In this document: positions 43,802 to 55,063 of the stretch, piece after piece
How the letters are laid out: each line of letters begins with the position of its first letter
Numbering within the stretch: position 1 is the first letter of the stretch
DNA from: Phytophthora quininea
Taxonomy: Eukaryota; Oomycota; Peronosporomycetes; Peronosporales; Peronosporaceae
DNA: 64,000 nucleotides
NCBI GenBank assembly: GCA_011947345.1
Contig: JAAVTG010000711.1
Coordinates: forward strand, 248,001-312,000
Direction of reading: 5' to 3'
Position numbers and translations under genes: made by a program
Notes under the pieces: generated by a model
What the model saw: only the letters and a program-made list of their open reading frames with translations
Databases searched by the model: none
Told to the model about the DNA's origin: nothing

Positions 43802-46192
43802 TCAAGCGGACACCAGATACGCCGCCGCGGTGTTAATGACGGCGGCGACATCGTCCACGTGCGCTTGCATGGTCACGGTGTCATCTTCGAACACAATGCC
43901 ATCGGAAATGCCCGGGAATGCTGCACCCTTGTAGCCTTCGTAGAAGCCCGGACCAAAGATCATGTGCTTAAACCACGGGCGGTGGGGCAGGCCAGCGTCC
44001 GAAATGAGGTAGCGCTCCAAACTCACCAACTTCTTGTTCCAGAAGTGGCGTTCGGCCTCGCGTTTGTGGCTACTCTTCTTGTCGGCAAAGGAGGCCACAC
44101 GGGCTTGGAACAACTCGGCGTTGCTGGTGAACAGCCCAATGGCTTCGTGGAGGAACGAGTAGTTGACGTTGCGTCCCATCTCAACAGTGATTTTCTCGTA
44201 GCTGGCCAAGTCCTCCTTCATCACCAGTCCGTAGGTGGAGAAGTCGAAAGGCACGATGTCGTTGTCTACTAGTCGCAGGGTGATCAACCCCACCATTTCG
44301 CTGTCGTAGTGTGCGTAGCGTAGTGCGGATCACCGACTGTTTCCATGTACGGAATGCTGTCCATAGTGCTGTGGTAAGTGCCATACATCGCGTTGCCAAT
44401 GGTGAAGCCCAGATTGGCCGAGATGATGCCCAAGTGCTGGTAGAACGCCGTGAAATCGGTGCCGGAGCCCAAGAACTGGATCAAGTGGTCTGGTGCCAAC
44501 GTACCGTCGTCCGCTCCGGCAGCGAGGCTCGAGCGACGGATTACGGTTTGGCTCACCCATTGCTCGTATAAGCTGCCAGCGACTTCCACGCCATGGAAAG
44601 GGTTGCCAGGAATGAGCTGGGCCGTCTCCTGTAGGAACTTTGCGATCGATGGCGTCCCGCCAGTGTTCATGAACGGGCCTACGACGTTATCTACGTTGAT
44701 GTAGGCCACTGCCTGCTTTTGAGGATCTCAGCGTTGTCTTCGGCGAACTCCGTACTGCCTAGTAACCCCATCTCTTCGCCATCCCAGGAACTGATGACAA
44801 GCGTCCGGCGTGGCTTCCACCCATCATCAAGCAGCTCGCCTAGACCGCGAGCGATCTCCATCATGACCGCAGAAGCACTGGAAGGGTCCACCGCTCCGCA
44901 GACCCACGCGTCCCGATGGTTGCCGATCACGACCATTTGGTCAAGTTCTTCCGAGCCTTCGATGGTACCGATGACATCCCAGATCGGGCCGATGCTGTTG
45001 TCCATTTCCACGTCCAAATTCAGCACCGTAACCTCGTCGTCGCCTACAAAGTAGCCGCCATTCTTGAGAGTAAGGGCGCCCTGCCAGTCGTTCGGTGCAG
45101 CTTTGCCACCGAGAGACTCCAGGATGTAACGAGCCTGGCCGTAGGATAACGGTAGCGTCGGGATGTGCGGAATTGTTTTGCACTCCTCAATGCTCAGGTA
45201 CGGCTCACCCGGTAGCGATGGGAAGCCCGGAGTGAGCGGATCTCCGCCTGAAATGGAGTTGTACTGAACCGATCCACGTTGGAACGATCCTTCCGGACGC
45301 CACGGGCCTTCCGGATACACCGGCCCTTGTGCGAATCCGTCGTCCATGGGGTCCGAGTAGATGAGCACTCCAGCCATGCCATGCTGCTCGGCCAGCATGA
45401 CTTTCAGTCCTCGGAAGTTGCCTCCATAACGCACGAGTGCAATCTTGCCGTCAAGAGACACGTTGTTGTCTTTGAGCCACTGGAAGTCCTGCGGTCGAGC
45501 GTAGTTCACATACACCACAGATGCTGTCACGTTACCTGACGCCGAGTAACCCAAGAACGGGGGCAGTGCGTCCTCGTTGCTAGTGCAGGAATCCCCTGGC
45601 ACCGAGTCCTCCGTCAGATTCAGCTGTCTGGCAGCTACTGCAGGCTCTACGATGCTCAGGTTCCGAGAGATCGGCAGCGACAGCAACGGATAGTACTCGA
45701 CGATCTCCGTCTTGATGCCGAAGCTTTTAAACTGCTCGGCAGTGAACAGAGCCGTCTGGTAGTCCTGGTGGCTACCAGCTGGGTGGGGACGCTGGCGTAC
45801 GCTCCATGGTACTTTCTAATCTGCGTGGTGTCCACTCCGTCCAAGAATTTCTGCTCCAATTTGGACAGTCGATCCTTGCTCTGTTTCTTGTGCTTGTGAC
45901 TCAGCTCCTGCGTATGCTGCACTTGTTCCGTCTTGAGTGGTGCTTCGTGGTGGTCTCGACTCGTTACAGCCCCAGTAGGAGCCTCGTTGGGTGCTTGCAG
46001 CAGCATGTAGCAGCCCACCACCAGCAGCACCGTGGCCACTGCCAAAGACCGCCACACTTTGTTGCCTTTCCGTGGCTTCTGCGACTCCGCGCGGCCTTCA
46101 AACGTGCCGTACGCCTCCGCATACACGTCGAGGTCGTCGTAGCTCGCTCCTTGAGCTACGCGGCTGCTCTCGGGCGTCGTCAGCGGCATCAT
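43802..46192 (-). CDS. GCPII-like M28B metallopeptidase, copy B, three frameshifts
   Basis: ATG 46192; 797 residues after one base is added at each of three runs: CCCC (45785-45788 on plus), AAAA (44717-44720) and GGGG (44288-44291). Corrected joins read YASVPHPAGSHQDYQTAL, LKKQAVAYINVDNVV and AKWWGLITLRL. The cytosolic tail has YGTFEGR, and the membrane helix is SLAVATVLLVVGCYMLL. Zinc ligands are all present (GNHRDAWVCGAVDPSSA, SWDGEEMGLLGSTE, INVDN, YGTYHSTMDS). It has a longer stalk (KHKKQSKDRLSKLEQKF) than the other copies. It is the most divergent family member here. Confidence 0.85.
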
Positions 46193-46377
46193 CTTCTATC
46201 GCGTGCTCCGCCCTGCCTTTTGAAGACTGATAATTACCGATGAGTGTATGCCAAGTAAACCTTTACTTTACTGTATTCAGTGACAAGATATTCACATTAG
46301 TAACGTGAATATTACATTCAAAAAATGTGAGTATCACAGAGATTATTTACTGTGTAAAGTGACACTTTCGCGTTGCG

Positions 46378-47197
46378 ATGGCCAATGCTGGCGAAGACGA
46401 CGCCAACGCGCGGCTGGGCGTCCATGCGGCCGACCTGAGCAGGGCCGTGCCGCCCAACCCGTTCCTGTTCCCGCGCTCTTTCCTCAAGATGCACTTGCTG
46501 CACGACACGGTGGGCATCCATCCGTTCCTGCCGGCCTACCCGCCGCAGATCTTGCAGCACCTGCAGCCCAATCCGATTCTCGAGTCCTGCGCCGGCAAGT
46601 TCTTCCTGTCGGCGGCCATGGGTGAGGACACGCTCTTGTAGAATAGTGATGAGGAAATCGCACAGGTTCGTAATGTCTAACGGGTTGAATACATGCAGGA
46701 TACGTCATGGGCAACGTGTTCGGACTGGTGCTGGGCAGCTACGAAGGCATCACGCCGCCGGTGCCGCTCCCGGGACAGAGAGAGCTACCCAAAGTGCCGT
46801 GGAGAGAGTCGGTACGTTGTTGTACTGCAATGATGCAAGAAGGAGGAGAGCTGATGGAGTGGTGTTGGCTGCAGATGGCAGGGTCGTGGAGAGTCACGAT
46901 GGGCAAGTGTCGCTACTGGGGCAACAACTTCCTCGTCATCTCCGGTGGGTTCTAGTGCCGATTTAGATTTATTACAGGGTTGTTGACTTTGACGTGCTTG
47001 CAGCAATGTTTTCGGGGTTGGAGTGCGCGTCGGAGAAGATCCGCGGCCGCCACGACGTGGGCAACGAGCTGGTCGCGGGTTGCGCGACGGGTGCGGCGCT
47101 GGCAGCAGGTCAGGGATTCCAAGCGCAGTGTCTTGGCTGTGCAGGCTTCGCCGCGTTCTCGTACGCTATCAACTTCTTTACAGGCGGCAAGTTTTAA
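46378..47197 (+). CDS. TIM22: mitochondrial carrier-import translocase TIM22
   Basis: Four exons, 46378-46621, 46699-46811, 46875-46944 and 47004-47197, give exactly 206 residues. TIM22 inserts carrier proteins into the mitochondrial inner membrane. The Tim17/22/23-family signature is seen across exons: ESCAGKFFLSAAMGYVMGNVFGLVLG, then NNFLVISAMFSGLECASEKIRGRHD, then GCATGAALAAGQGFQAQCLGCAGFAAFSYAI. A Cys in helix 1 and the CxxCxGFAAFS block match Tim22. It sits head-to-head with M28 copy B, about 185 bp apart, and convergent with the Pex14-SDR gene. Confidence 0.9.
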
Positions 47198-47301
47198 CGC
47201 TGAGGCCTTTAGGCTTCAAGCCGCGATAGACTTTGTCCTTTGTAATACAGAAAAAGCTACTGCAAACCGACGTGCATGTTAAACTGGCTGACGTCTGCTA
47301 G

Positions 47302-48366
47302 TTAGGTGGCCATGAAGCCGCCGTCGACGAGGAGATTGATCCCGTGCACGTAGCGCGCGTCGTCCGACACGAGGAATGTGACGGCGTTGGCCACATCCAT
47401 GGCCTTGCCAGGCTCCTCGGCTGGGATCCGATTGTTGGACGCAGGAGCAAGGCAGTCGTCGCGACTGACCGAGTCGTCGATGAAGCCTGGCGCCACTGCA
47501 TTGCAGACGATTCCACTACCCGCATACTCTGCTGCGATCTGCCGCGTTAGCTGCACAATAGCTGCCTTGCCGACGCCAAACGTAAAGTGTCCTTTACACG
47601 CCACCATCCCGTACATCGACGAGATGTTGACAATGCGTCCTCGGATAGCAGCGTTGTCCTGCGTCAGCATCTGCTGCACTGCGCGCTTGCAGCTCAGGAA
47701 AACTGCCTTTGCCGAGACGCCCATCGCTTCGTCCCATGCAGCAGCGTCGACATCTGCAAAGGCTGTGGGCTTGACCGCACTCTCCTTCGGAGCAGGGACG
47801 CAGTTAACCACAAAGTCGATCCGTCCGAAGGCTTTGGCAATATCTGTGTACGTTTTGTCCACAAACTTCCAGTCGTGCAGCTCTCCCTCGTATAGTTTGA
47901 CGGGCGTCGCGTCTTGCAGTTCTTTGATCTGCGTCTCCACAAGTTTAGTGCCGGCTGAATTAGCGGCGTCTGCTCCTCTGTCTCCGACAATGGCAAGCTT
48001 GGCGCCCTCTTTGGCCAGTTTGACGGCGATGAGCTGGCCCAGCCCCACGTTCCCGCCAACGACGACCCCCACGCGGTCCTTCAACCGCTCTCCACTCTTA
48101 CCACTGGTCTGTAACGTATTAAATAGCATGAGCTAACCCCTATTGAGCAGCGGGTAATTGATACACATCCGTACCACCGAGGCGACGGCTTTGGCGGCTC
48201 TTGCGGCGTTCTGCTCGTCGTTGAGCTTGAGCGCCTTGGCGATCTCTTGCGGGGTGAGCCCCTTCTTCTCCAGGAACAGCAGACGCTCCGACAGCGGCGT
48301 GTCCTGCACCTTGGGGTGCTGCAGGAAGCGCACGCCTTGCTGCACGAGCTCGTCCCTGACCGCCAT
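47302..48366 (-). CDS. Pex14 N-domain fused to short-chain dehydrogenase
   Basis: Exon 1 (48366-48175) encodes a Pex14-type N-terminal domain: VRDELVQQGVRFLQHPKVQDTPL, then RLLFLEKKGLTPQEIAKAL. A 66-nt intron (48174-48109, GTACGG...TTACAG) joins in phase 0 to exon 2 (48108-47302), giving 332 residues. Exon 2 is an SDR: GVVVGGNVGLGQLIA (cofactor loop, first Gly not preceded by the usual Thr), FVVNCVPAP, NISSMYG and FGVGKAAIV. The YxxxK Tyr is replaced by Phe. In peroxins the N-domain binds WxxxF motifs of Pex5. As read without splicing, two separate frames would result (83- and 275-residue). The fusion is inferred from phase, intron size and the lack of a spacer. Confidence 0.68.
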
Positions 48367-48513
48367 CGTTCCAATTGCCAAATGACGTCTACGTCAGCTT
48401 CAACAGCATACAAACTTCAAGTGAATCATTTTCAACCAATCCGATTATCCCACAAGGTATACAAAGGCCAAGTGTCTCCCGGGGCCAGTCAAACTTCCGA
48501 TTGCCGTGTCAAC
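48366..48513. promoter_or_regulatory. compact bidirectional promoter with CCAAT boxes
   Basis: 148 bp separate the divergent starts of the Pex14-SDR gene and NSA1. CCAAT occurs at about 48370 and 48435. No TATA box is seen. Confidence 0.4.
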
Positions 48514-49680
48514 ATGCGCGTCCTGGTAGGTGACGAGACGGGTCTGCTCAAGTCCATCGAGCTGGAGAAGAGCGAGGCGCGCGTGCTGTCCAGCCGGTCG
48601 CAGCCGCAAGCGAGGTCCAGAGGCATCCAGAGACTCTGCTGGTACGCGGACGAGCGGGAGAGTGCCAACTTCCAGCGCAATGTAGTGGTGGCCCGCGCCG
48701 ACGGTGTCGTGGAGAGCTACGAGGCGAGTCACGGCACGTCGCTCAGTGCCAGTCGTGAGCCTGATTGGTCCTGGCCTGGCGACGACAAGCAGGACTCGTG
48801 TGTGGGTCTGGACGTCCTGCAGAAGTTCGGGTCCGTGGTGCAATGCTCCAATACCGGAGACGTGCTCGTACGCAGCACCTTGGAGGACGCAGGCAAGCCC
48901 GCGGCCTTCAATGTGGGCGCAGACGTGGACAAAATGAGGCTGCAGCCTACCGACCAAACGGTGATCGGTGTAGGCGGCAAGGAGCACGACCTGAATCTCT
49001 GGTCGCTGGAGACCCAACAGCTTCTGTTCAAGGCCAAGAACGTGAGTCACGACAAGCTAGATATGCGGGTGCCCGTGTGGGTCAAAGACCTGAGATTTCT
49101 CTCGCAAGGAAGCAGCAACGGACAGCGCGTGGTGGTCGGCACAGGCCACCGACACATCCGCATCTACGACTCCAATACCAAGCGGCGACCCGTGCAGCAG
49201 CTCGAGTTTGGGGAGAATCCGGTGCAGTCGATCTGTGTCACGCCCGATGAGACGAGGGTCTTTGTGGGAGACACTGCCGGCAACTTGGACATTCTGGATC
49301 TGCGCACGCTCAAGCACATGGGTCGCTGCACGGGCCCCGTGGGGTCCATTCGGGACATTGCTTGTCATCCGACACTACCCTACGTGGCGGCCGTGGGGCT
49401 GGACCGCATGGTGCACGTGTTTGACATCAACACGCGCAAGTACCGACACACGATCTACGCCAAGCAGCGACTCAACAGCGTGCTCTTCACGGCGGACGGT
49501 ATCAAGGACATGCCGACGATCGAAGACGATGAACCTGCCCGCAAGAAGCAAAAGTCGGAGGATGATGAGGTGGCATTCGACGACGACGACGAAGAGGAGG
49601 AAGCGTACGAAGGTCTCGAGATTAGCGAGGAGGAAGAAGACGATGACGATGACAGCGAGCCAGAAGATGACAGCGAGTAG
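48514..49680 (+). CDS. NSA1: 60S ribosome biogenesis factor NSA1 (WDR74)
   Basis: 388 residues from ATG 48514 (MRVLVGDETGLLKSIELEK), matching the family start. A seven-bladed WD40 propeller is indicated by DLNLWSLETQQLLFKAKN, VVVGTGHRHIRIYDSNTKRRP, VFVGDTAGNLDILDLRTLK and VAAVGLDRMVHVFDI. The C-terminus is strongly acidic after a basic ARKKQKSEDDE motif, typical of nucleolar factors. NSA1/WDR74 joins pre-60S particles with the AAA ATPase Rix7/NVL. An ATG at 48382 would add 44 residues but overlaps the promoter shared with the divergent gene. Confidence 0.9.
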   Translation: MRVLVGDETGLLKSIELEKSEARVLSSRSQPQARSRGIQRLCWYADERESANFQRNVVVARADGVVESYEASHGTSLSASREPDWSWPGDDKQDSCVGLDVLQKFGSVVQCSNTGDVLVRSTLEDAGKPAAFNVGADVDKMRLQPTDQTVIGVGGKEHDLNLWSLETQQLLFKAKNVSHDKLDMRVPVWVKDLRFLSQGSSNGQRVVVGTGHRHIRIYDSNTKRRPVQQLEFGENPVQSICVTPDETRVFVGDTAGNLDILDLRTLKHMGRCTGPVGSIRDIACHPTLPYVAAVGLDRMVHVFDINTRKYRHTIYAKQRLNSVLFTADGIKDMPTIEDDEPARKKQKSEDDEVAFDDDDEEEEAYEGLEISEEEEDDDDDSEPEDDSE

Positions 49681-49912
49681 ATTTATACATTAACCCCCCC
49701 AGCAAATAGAGTTCGTGAGCCTGAAGAAGTCACCTCAAGTCGACCGCGCACACTCATCCCTTCGCGTCCACTTGCTGGCGAGGAGACACATGACGCGGCC
49801 TTGGTCAACCGAGGGCAAGAACGCTGCAGGGAAGCTTGATGCGTGTACTTGCTTGCCCTCGGATGATTTGCGACCTCACTCTTCAATTTGCGCATCGCCG
49901 TTGACCCTTGCA

Positions 49913-52223
49913 ATGTCGTACACGCCATTGAAGACTTACGGGAGCACCCCACCTGACACAGCTGCAAGTCCGATCGCCCGGACGGCCCCCAATGGCTCAA
50001 GACGCTTCGGTGACGCCGTTCGACTTGCGGGGTGGTCGGCATGCTCGTCTTCTGCTCCAGCTACCTGTTCACCACGCAGACCTGGAAGCCAACGTCGGTA
50101 ACTGAAGATGTCTCCACGACGTCGACTGCGTTGAAGACGAAGGTGCCTGGATTGAACTCTGTCGAGCAAGCTTTCGTAGACGGAGTCGAGCCAAAGAAAT
50201 TCCGTGAATTTCTTCACGCCTACGCTAGTGTGCCACACACATGTGGCACCAAGCAAGACTACGAGACGGCGCTGTACACTGCGCAGCAATGGGAGTCTTA
50301 CGGCATCCAAGCCGAGGTGGTGGAGTACTACACGCTACTCTCCTATCCGGTGCACCGTCGTCTGGCAATTGTGTCGCCCGAGCGAAGTGCGCAAGAGTTA
50401 AACCTCACCGAGGGTTCTGTCGTCGACGATTCCTGCACGACTGACCGGACCGCATTGCCGCCATTCCTCGCGTACTCTGCGACGGGCAACGTCACGGCGT
50501 CGGTAGTCTACGCGAACTTCGGAACGCAGCAAGACTACGAATGGCTTGCCAGCAACAACGTCACTCTCAAAGGCAAGATCGCGCTTGTGCGGTACGGTGC
50601 CAACATGCGAGGACTCAAAGTGATGGCAGCCGAGAAGTATGGCATGGCCGGGGTGCTGATCTACTCGGACCCAAACGAAGACGGCTTCTCAAGAGGACCG
50701 GTCTACCCGGAGGGCTTTACCGTCCCGAAGACTCGTTCCAACGAGGGTCGGTCAACTACATCCCGCTGTACTCTGGCGATCCGATGACACCGGGCTGGGC
50801 TTCTGTTGAGGGAGCCGCGCGACTCACTTACCAAGAGGTGACGAATGTTCCTCGTGTTCCTGTGCTGCCGCTTTCGTACGGCCAAGCTCGTCGCATTCTG
50901 GCGGCGTTAGGTGGCCAAAAAGCGCTCGATTCTTGGCAGGGTGGACTCCCGTTGGAATACAAAGTCGGTGACGATGAATCGTTGGTGTTGAACCTTGACG
51001 TCGTCATGGACAACCACGTCGGTCCGATTTGGGACGTCATCGGCACCATCAAGGGCTCGGAGGAGCCTGAGAAGCAAGTTGTGTTGGGCAACCATCGCGA
51101 TGCGTGGGTCTGTGGCGCAGTGGATCCTAGCAGCGGCTCAGCTACGCTGATGGAAATTGCACGCGGACTGGGTGGTCTGCTTGAGACGGGATGGCGACCC
51201 CGACGCACTATTGTGCTCGGATCTTGGGATGGCGAGGAGTACGCGCTTCTTGGAAGTACTGAGTGGGTTGAAGACAACGCCAAGCAGCTTAAGGCCGACG
51301 CCGTGGCGTATTTGAACGTCGACTTGCTCGTTGGTCCTTTGGTGAGCGCTAGCGCTGCTCCATCGATCGCAAAGTTCGTGCAAGACACTGCGAGTCTTCT
51401 GCCTGCAAATCCGTTCGACGGTAAAGCGACAGACACGAGCTTTAGCCTGTTGGACCAGTGGACAGCACAAATGACCGAGTCTCGAGCAGCTACGGGCGGT
51501 TTGCCTGCCCCCGGCGACAGGACGTTGGCACCCGATTATCTCATCAACTTCATGGGCTCGGGCTCGGACTTCACTCCGTTTTACCAGCACTTGGGTGTGA
51601 TCTCGGTGAACTTGGCCTTCGGACTCACGTACGCGTCCTACGGGACCTACCACAGCTCCATGGACAGTCTGCACTACATGGAGACTCAGGGCGATCCTCA
51701 CTACGCGTCCCATTCGAGCATGGCGAAATGGTGGGGTGTGCTTGCCCTACGTCTTGCCAACAACGCAGTGATCCCGTTCGACTTCTCGTCGTACGCTCTC
51801 GTGATGCACAAAGGTCTTGAGGAATTGGAACAACGTCTTCTTGCTGCCGATTTGGATGTGAATTTGTCCGAACTGTACGAAGCTATCGAGAAGTTTGGTG
51901 TCAATGCCGATACGTTCCAAGCTACTGCCCACGAGCTGCAAACCGCAGCAGAAACGGCGGACAGTTCGGCGCTTAGTGCCTGGAACCAGAAGGCCATCCA
52001 GCTTGAGCGACAGCTACTGTCTGCCAACGGACTCCCGCACCGCTCCTGGTACAAACACGTGATTTTTGGTCCGGGGTTCTACGAAGGCTACGCCGGCGCA
52101 GCGTTCCCAGGGATCACCGATTGTCTCGCCTTCTACGACGATGCTGCCACGGTCCAGCTCCACGTCGACGAAATCACGAAAATCGTCAACGCTGCCGCTG
52201 AGTACTTTGTCGACAGCAACTAA
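49913..52223 (+). CDS. GCPII-like M28B metallopeptidase, copy C, two frameshifts
   Basis: ATG 49913; 770 residues after adding one base at GGGG 50029-50032 and at TTT 50716-50718. The first joins the cytosolic tail (MSYTPLKTYGSTPPD) to the membrane helix (VVGMLVFCSSYLF); the second restores EGFYRPEDSFQRGS. Ligands are intact: GNHRDAWVCGAVDPSSG, SWDGEEYALLGSTE, YLNVDLLVGP and YGTYHSSMDSLHY. The substitution YALLG for the usual YGLLG lies next to the catalytic Glu. It opens the plus-strand block of four tandem genes and is closest to copy A, of opposite orientation. Confidence 0.86.
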
Positions 52224-52445
52224 AAAGGTTGTGACGGCAAGGTTGACTAGTACTATTGATCATTGCCATAAATCAATTCGATCGCTTCGCTTCCCTGCCT
52301 GGAGGTTTGACAAAGCCAACTTCAACAATATGTCCTGTCGGAGATGAGTGTACTCATGACACTGGCCGACGTCACCATTGGCGGGGATCTGCTGCTTCAC
52401 ACACTCCTCTTCTTCCCCGCTAGTGCACACTCCAGTTCTGCAGTC

Positions 52446-54752
52446 ATGGCAAGCGAGTTTGACTTGTCGAGCGACATCTACGGCACCTTCGACGGCCGTC
52501 CAGTCAACGATGAGGCGGCGTCGATCTCCTCTTCGTCCCGCAAGTCCCTCGTGATGCGTAGTATTGGCGTCGCCGGCTTCCTGCTGGCGGCCGGATACGC
52601 TGCGACGTCGAAGATGCAGAGTCTCGACTCCATTGCAGCCGTCACGAAAGACTCACGAGAAGACGACACTCCACTGTACCACAACGTGGCCCTCGAGACG
52701 GAGCTTAACGCTGTCGAGCAGCAACTCGTCGACGGGATCGACGCCGGCCGCATCCGGCAGTATCTGCACAAGTATTCCAGCGTCCCGCACATCGCCGGAT
52801 CGCTGGCGGACTATGAGACGGCACTGTACACGGTAGAGCAGTTCGAGTCGTTCGGCTTCAAGACGGAGGTCAAAGAGTACTACACGCTGTTGTCGCTGCC
52901 GGTGCGTCGTCGCCTTGCCATTCTAGAGCCTGCTGAAGCTGCTCAAGAGCTGAATTTGACCGAGGCGGCAGTGGCAGGAGACAAGTGCACGTCCGACCCC
53001 AGCGCCCAGCCGCCGTTCTTGGCGTACTCTCCATCCGGCAACGTGACAGCTCCAGTTGTGTACGTCAACTACGGCACGCAGCAAGATTTCCAGTGGCTGG
53101 TGGACCAAGGAGTGGACCTGAATGGGAAGATCGCACTCGTTCGGTACGGCGGGAACTACCGCGGCTTGAAGGTGTTGGCAGCTTTGGAGCACGGAATGGC
53201 AGGTGTGTTGATCTACTCGGACCCACTGGACGACGGATTCGGCAAAGGACCGGTCTATCCTGACGGTCCTTGGCGGCCTGAGAACTCGTTCCAACGCGGA
53301 TCAATTTACAACGAGTGTGGTGACCCGCTAACTCCCGGCTGGGCTTCGGTTCTCGGCGCAGACTATCTCAAGTACGAGGACGTCAAGACGATTCCTCATT
53401 TGCCGTCGCTTCCTTTGTCTTATGGCCAAGCCAAGCATATTCTGAAGGCACTACGTGGCAAACAGGCTCCTGTTCGTTGGCAGGGAGGTTTAACATTCCC
53501 CGACGGTGGCTATCACGTTGGAGACGACGGATCCACGGTCGTGAATTTGGATGTGGAAATGGACAACTCCATCGGGCCCATTTGGGACGTCATCGGTACG
53601 ATCGAAGGCTCGGAGGAACCAGAAAAGCAGGTCATCCTCGGGAACCACCGCGACGCGTGGGTCTGTGGCGCTATCGACCCGAACAGCGGCACGTCGACGC
53701 TAGTGGAGCTTGGACGGGTATTTGGTGAGATGCTGAAGACAGGTTGGAGACCCCGCAGGACGATCGTGCTCGCGTCTTGGGACGCAGAAGAGCAAGGCCT
53801 GCTAGGCAGCACGGAGTTCGTCGAGGAGAATGCTGACGAGCTGAAAGAGCAAGCCATTGCTTACCTAAATGTTGATGGCACGTTGGGACCTTTGGCTATC
53901 GCTGGCGGCTCGCCATCGATCGCCAAACTGCTCTTCCAGACGGCAAACGCTATCCCTGCCAACAACTTCAACGATAAAGTCGAACAGGAGAAGACACTTT
54001 ACCAGCAGTGGCTAGTACAAACGGCAGCGTATCGAGCCAGCAATGTTACGAGCGGAACGATCGGTCCCGACCATCTCATCAGTGTGCTGGGGACGGGGAG
54101 CGACTTCGGAGGCTTCTGTCATCACCTCGGCGTGGTTTCTGCCGACGTCGGCTTCAGTCTGTCCGGTGCATACGGCACGTATCATAGCACCATGGACAGC
54201 ATCATGTACTCAGAGCTGTTTGCAGACCCAGACTACGTCTCCCACGTGACTACCGCTCGTTGGTGGGGACTGCTAGCACTGCGTTTGGCTGACAGCAAGA
54301 TCTTGCCGCTCGATTTCTCCACATACGCGCTAGTGATGAGCGAAGCAGTGACGTCCTTTGAGAAGTCGCTGGCGGTCGCTGCAGAGCGCTATCCTGGCGT
54401 CGATGCCGTCGACTTTACGGAGCTCCGTAAAGCGATTGCAAAGTTTGACGCCAATGCCAAAGAGTTCCATGGTAAGCTGGAGACCATCACGTCCAGTTCA
54501 GATCTGAGCTACTGGAACGACAAGTTGATGTACTTGGAGCGCCACCTGACGCTGGAGACCGGTCTTCCTCATCGCGGGTGGTACAAGCACGTCGTGTTCG
54601 GCCCCGGGTTCTACGACGGCTATGGCGGCACTGCCTTCCCCGGTTTGGCGGACGGCATCGCTTTCCATGACACTGCAGATGATATCCAAGCCCATGTTGA
54701 CGATGTCGTGCAGGTGCTGAATGGCGCCGCCGAGTTCTTGCTGTCGAAGTAG
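52446..54752 (+). CDS. GCPII-like M28B metallopeptidase, copy D
   Basis: Intact 768-residue frame from ATG 52446 (MASEFDLSSDIYGTFDGRP); an ATG at 52344 would add a hydrophobic leader not shared by the paralogues. Membrane helix SIGVAGFLLAAGYAAT. Ligands: GNHRDAWVCGAIDPNSG, SWDAEEQGLLGSTE (the Asp-Ala-Glu-Glu form used by animal GCPII), YLNVDGTLGP and YGTYHSTMDSIMY. A short deletion in the PA-peptidase linker (RGSIYNECGDPLTPGW) distinguishes it. The 3' end and flank of this copy are duplicated at 60350-60480. Confidence 0.9.
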   Translation: MASEFDLSSDIYGTFDGRPVNDEAASISSSSRKSLVMRSIGVAGFLLAAGYAATSKMQSLDSIAAVTKDSREDDTPLYHNVALETELNAVEQQLVDGIDAGRIRQYLHKYSSVPHIAGSLADYETALYTVEQFESFGFKTEVKEYYTLLSLPVRRRLAILEPAEAAQELNLTEAAVAGDKCTSDPSAQPPFLAYSPSGNVTAPVVYVNYGTQQDFQWLVDQGVDLNGKIALVRYGGNYRGLKVLAALEHGMAGVLIYSDPLDDGFGKGPVYPDGPWRPENSFQRGSIYNECGDPLTPGWASVLGADYLKYEDVKTIPHLPSLPLSYGQAKHILKALRGKQAPVRWQGGLTFPDGGYHVGDDGSTVVNLDVEMDNSIGPIWDVIGTIEGSEEPEKQVILGNHRDAWVCGAIDPNSGTSTLVELGRVFGEMLKTGWRPRRTIVLASWDAEEQGLLGSTEFVEENADELKEQAIAYLNVDGTLGPLAIAGGSPSIAKLLFQTANAIPANNFNDKVEQEKTLYQQWLVQTAAYRASNVTSGTIGPDHLISVLGTGSDFGGFCHHLGVVSADVGFSLSGAYGTYHSTMDSIMYSELFADPDYVSHVTTARWWGLLALRLADSKILPLDFSTYALVMSEAVTSFEKSLAVAAERYPGVDAVDFTELRKAIAKFDANAKEFHGKLETITSSSDLSYWNDKLMYLERHLTLETGLPHRGWYKHVVFGPGFYDGYGGTAFPGLADGIAFHDTADDIQAHVDDVVQVLNGAAEFLLSK

Positions 54753-55063
54753 ACCAGCAGAGTCACATCTTGCCCCGTTGCGGCCTTGGATGAGTGTTCC
54801 AGTAGGATGTTTGTCAATCAAAGGTGTAACGGCTGATTCGACTTGGTTTTACTATGCTCCAAGTTGAAGTGCAGGTAGGCCAATCGTTGACGTGAGTCTT
54901 CCCAACAAACGCAGAGGACGCGCCAAAAGATGGCACGACAACCTCGTCACCATGCGCCGCATTGCACACTCATCCAGGTCAAGCTGCTTGCTGAGCAGAA
55001 CTCTCCGATCCAATTGCTGGCCCTCACTTCGAGATTGGCGTCACGCGTGACAAGTTCACGAAG
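54753..55063. other. spacer between M28 copies D and E
   Basis: About 310 bp holding the 3' flank of D, of which the first 110 bp recur at 60370-60480. Nothing else is seen. Confidence 0.55.

Noticed and set aside
43802..46192. M28 copy B as a pseudogene
   Set aside because: All three breaks fall in four-base runs, all catalytic residues are intact and the repaired length is an exact codon multiple, so assembly error is more likely than decay.
52344..52445. Upstream ATG for M28 copy D adding a signal-peptide-like leader
   Set aside because: The other copies begin directly with a short cytosolic YGTF tail and use a membrane anchor; the leader is unique and probably 5' UTR.
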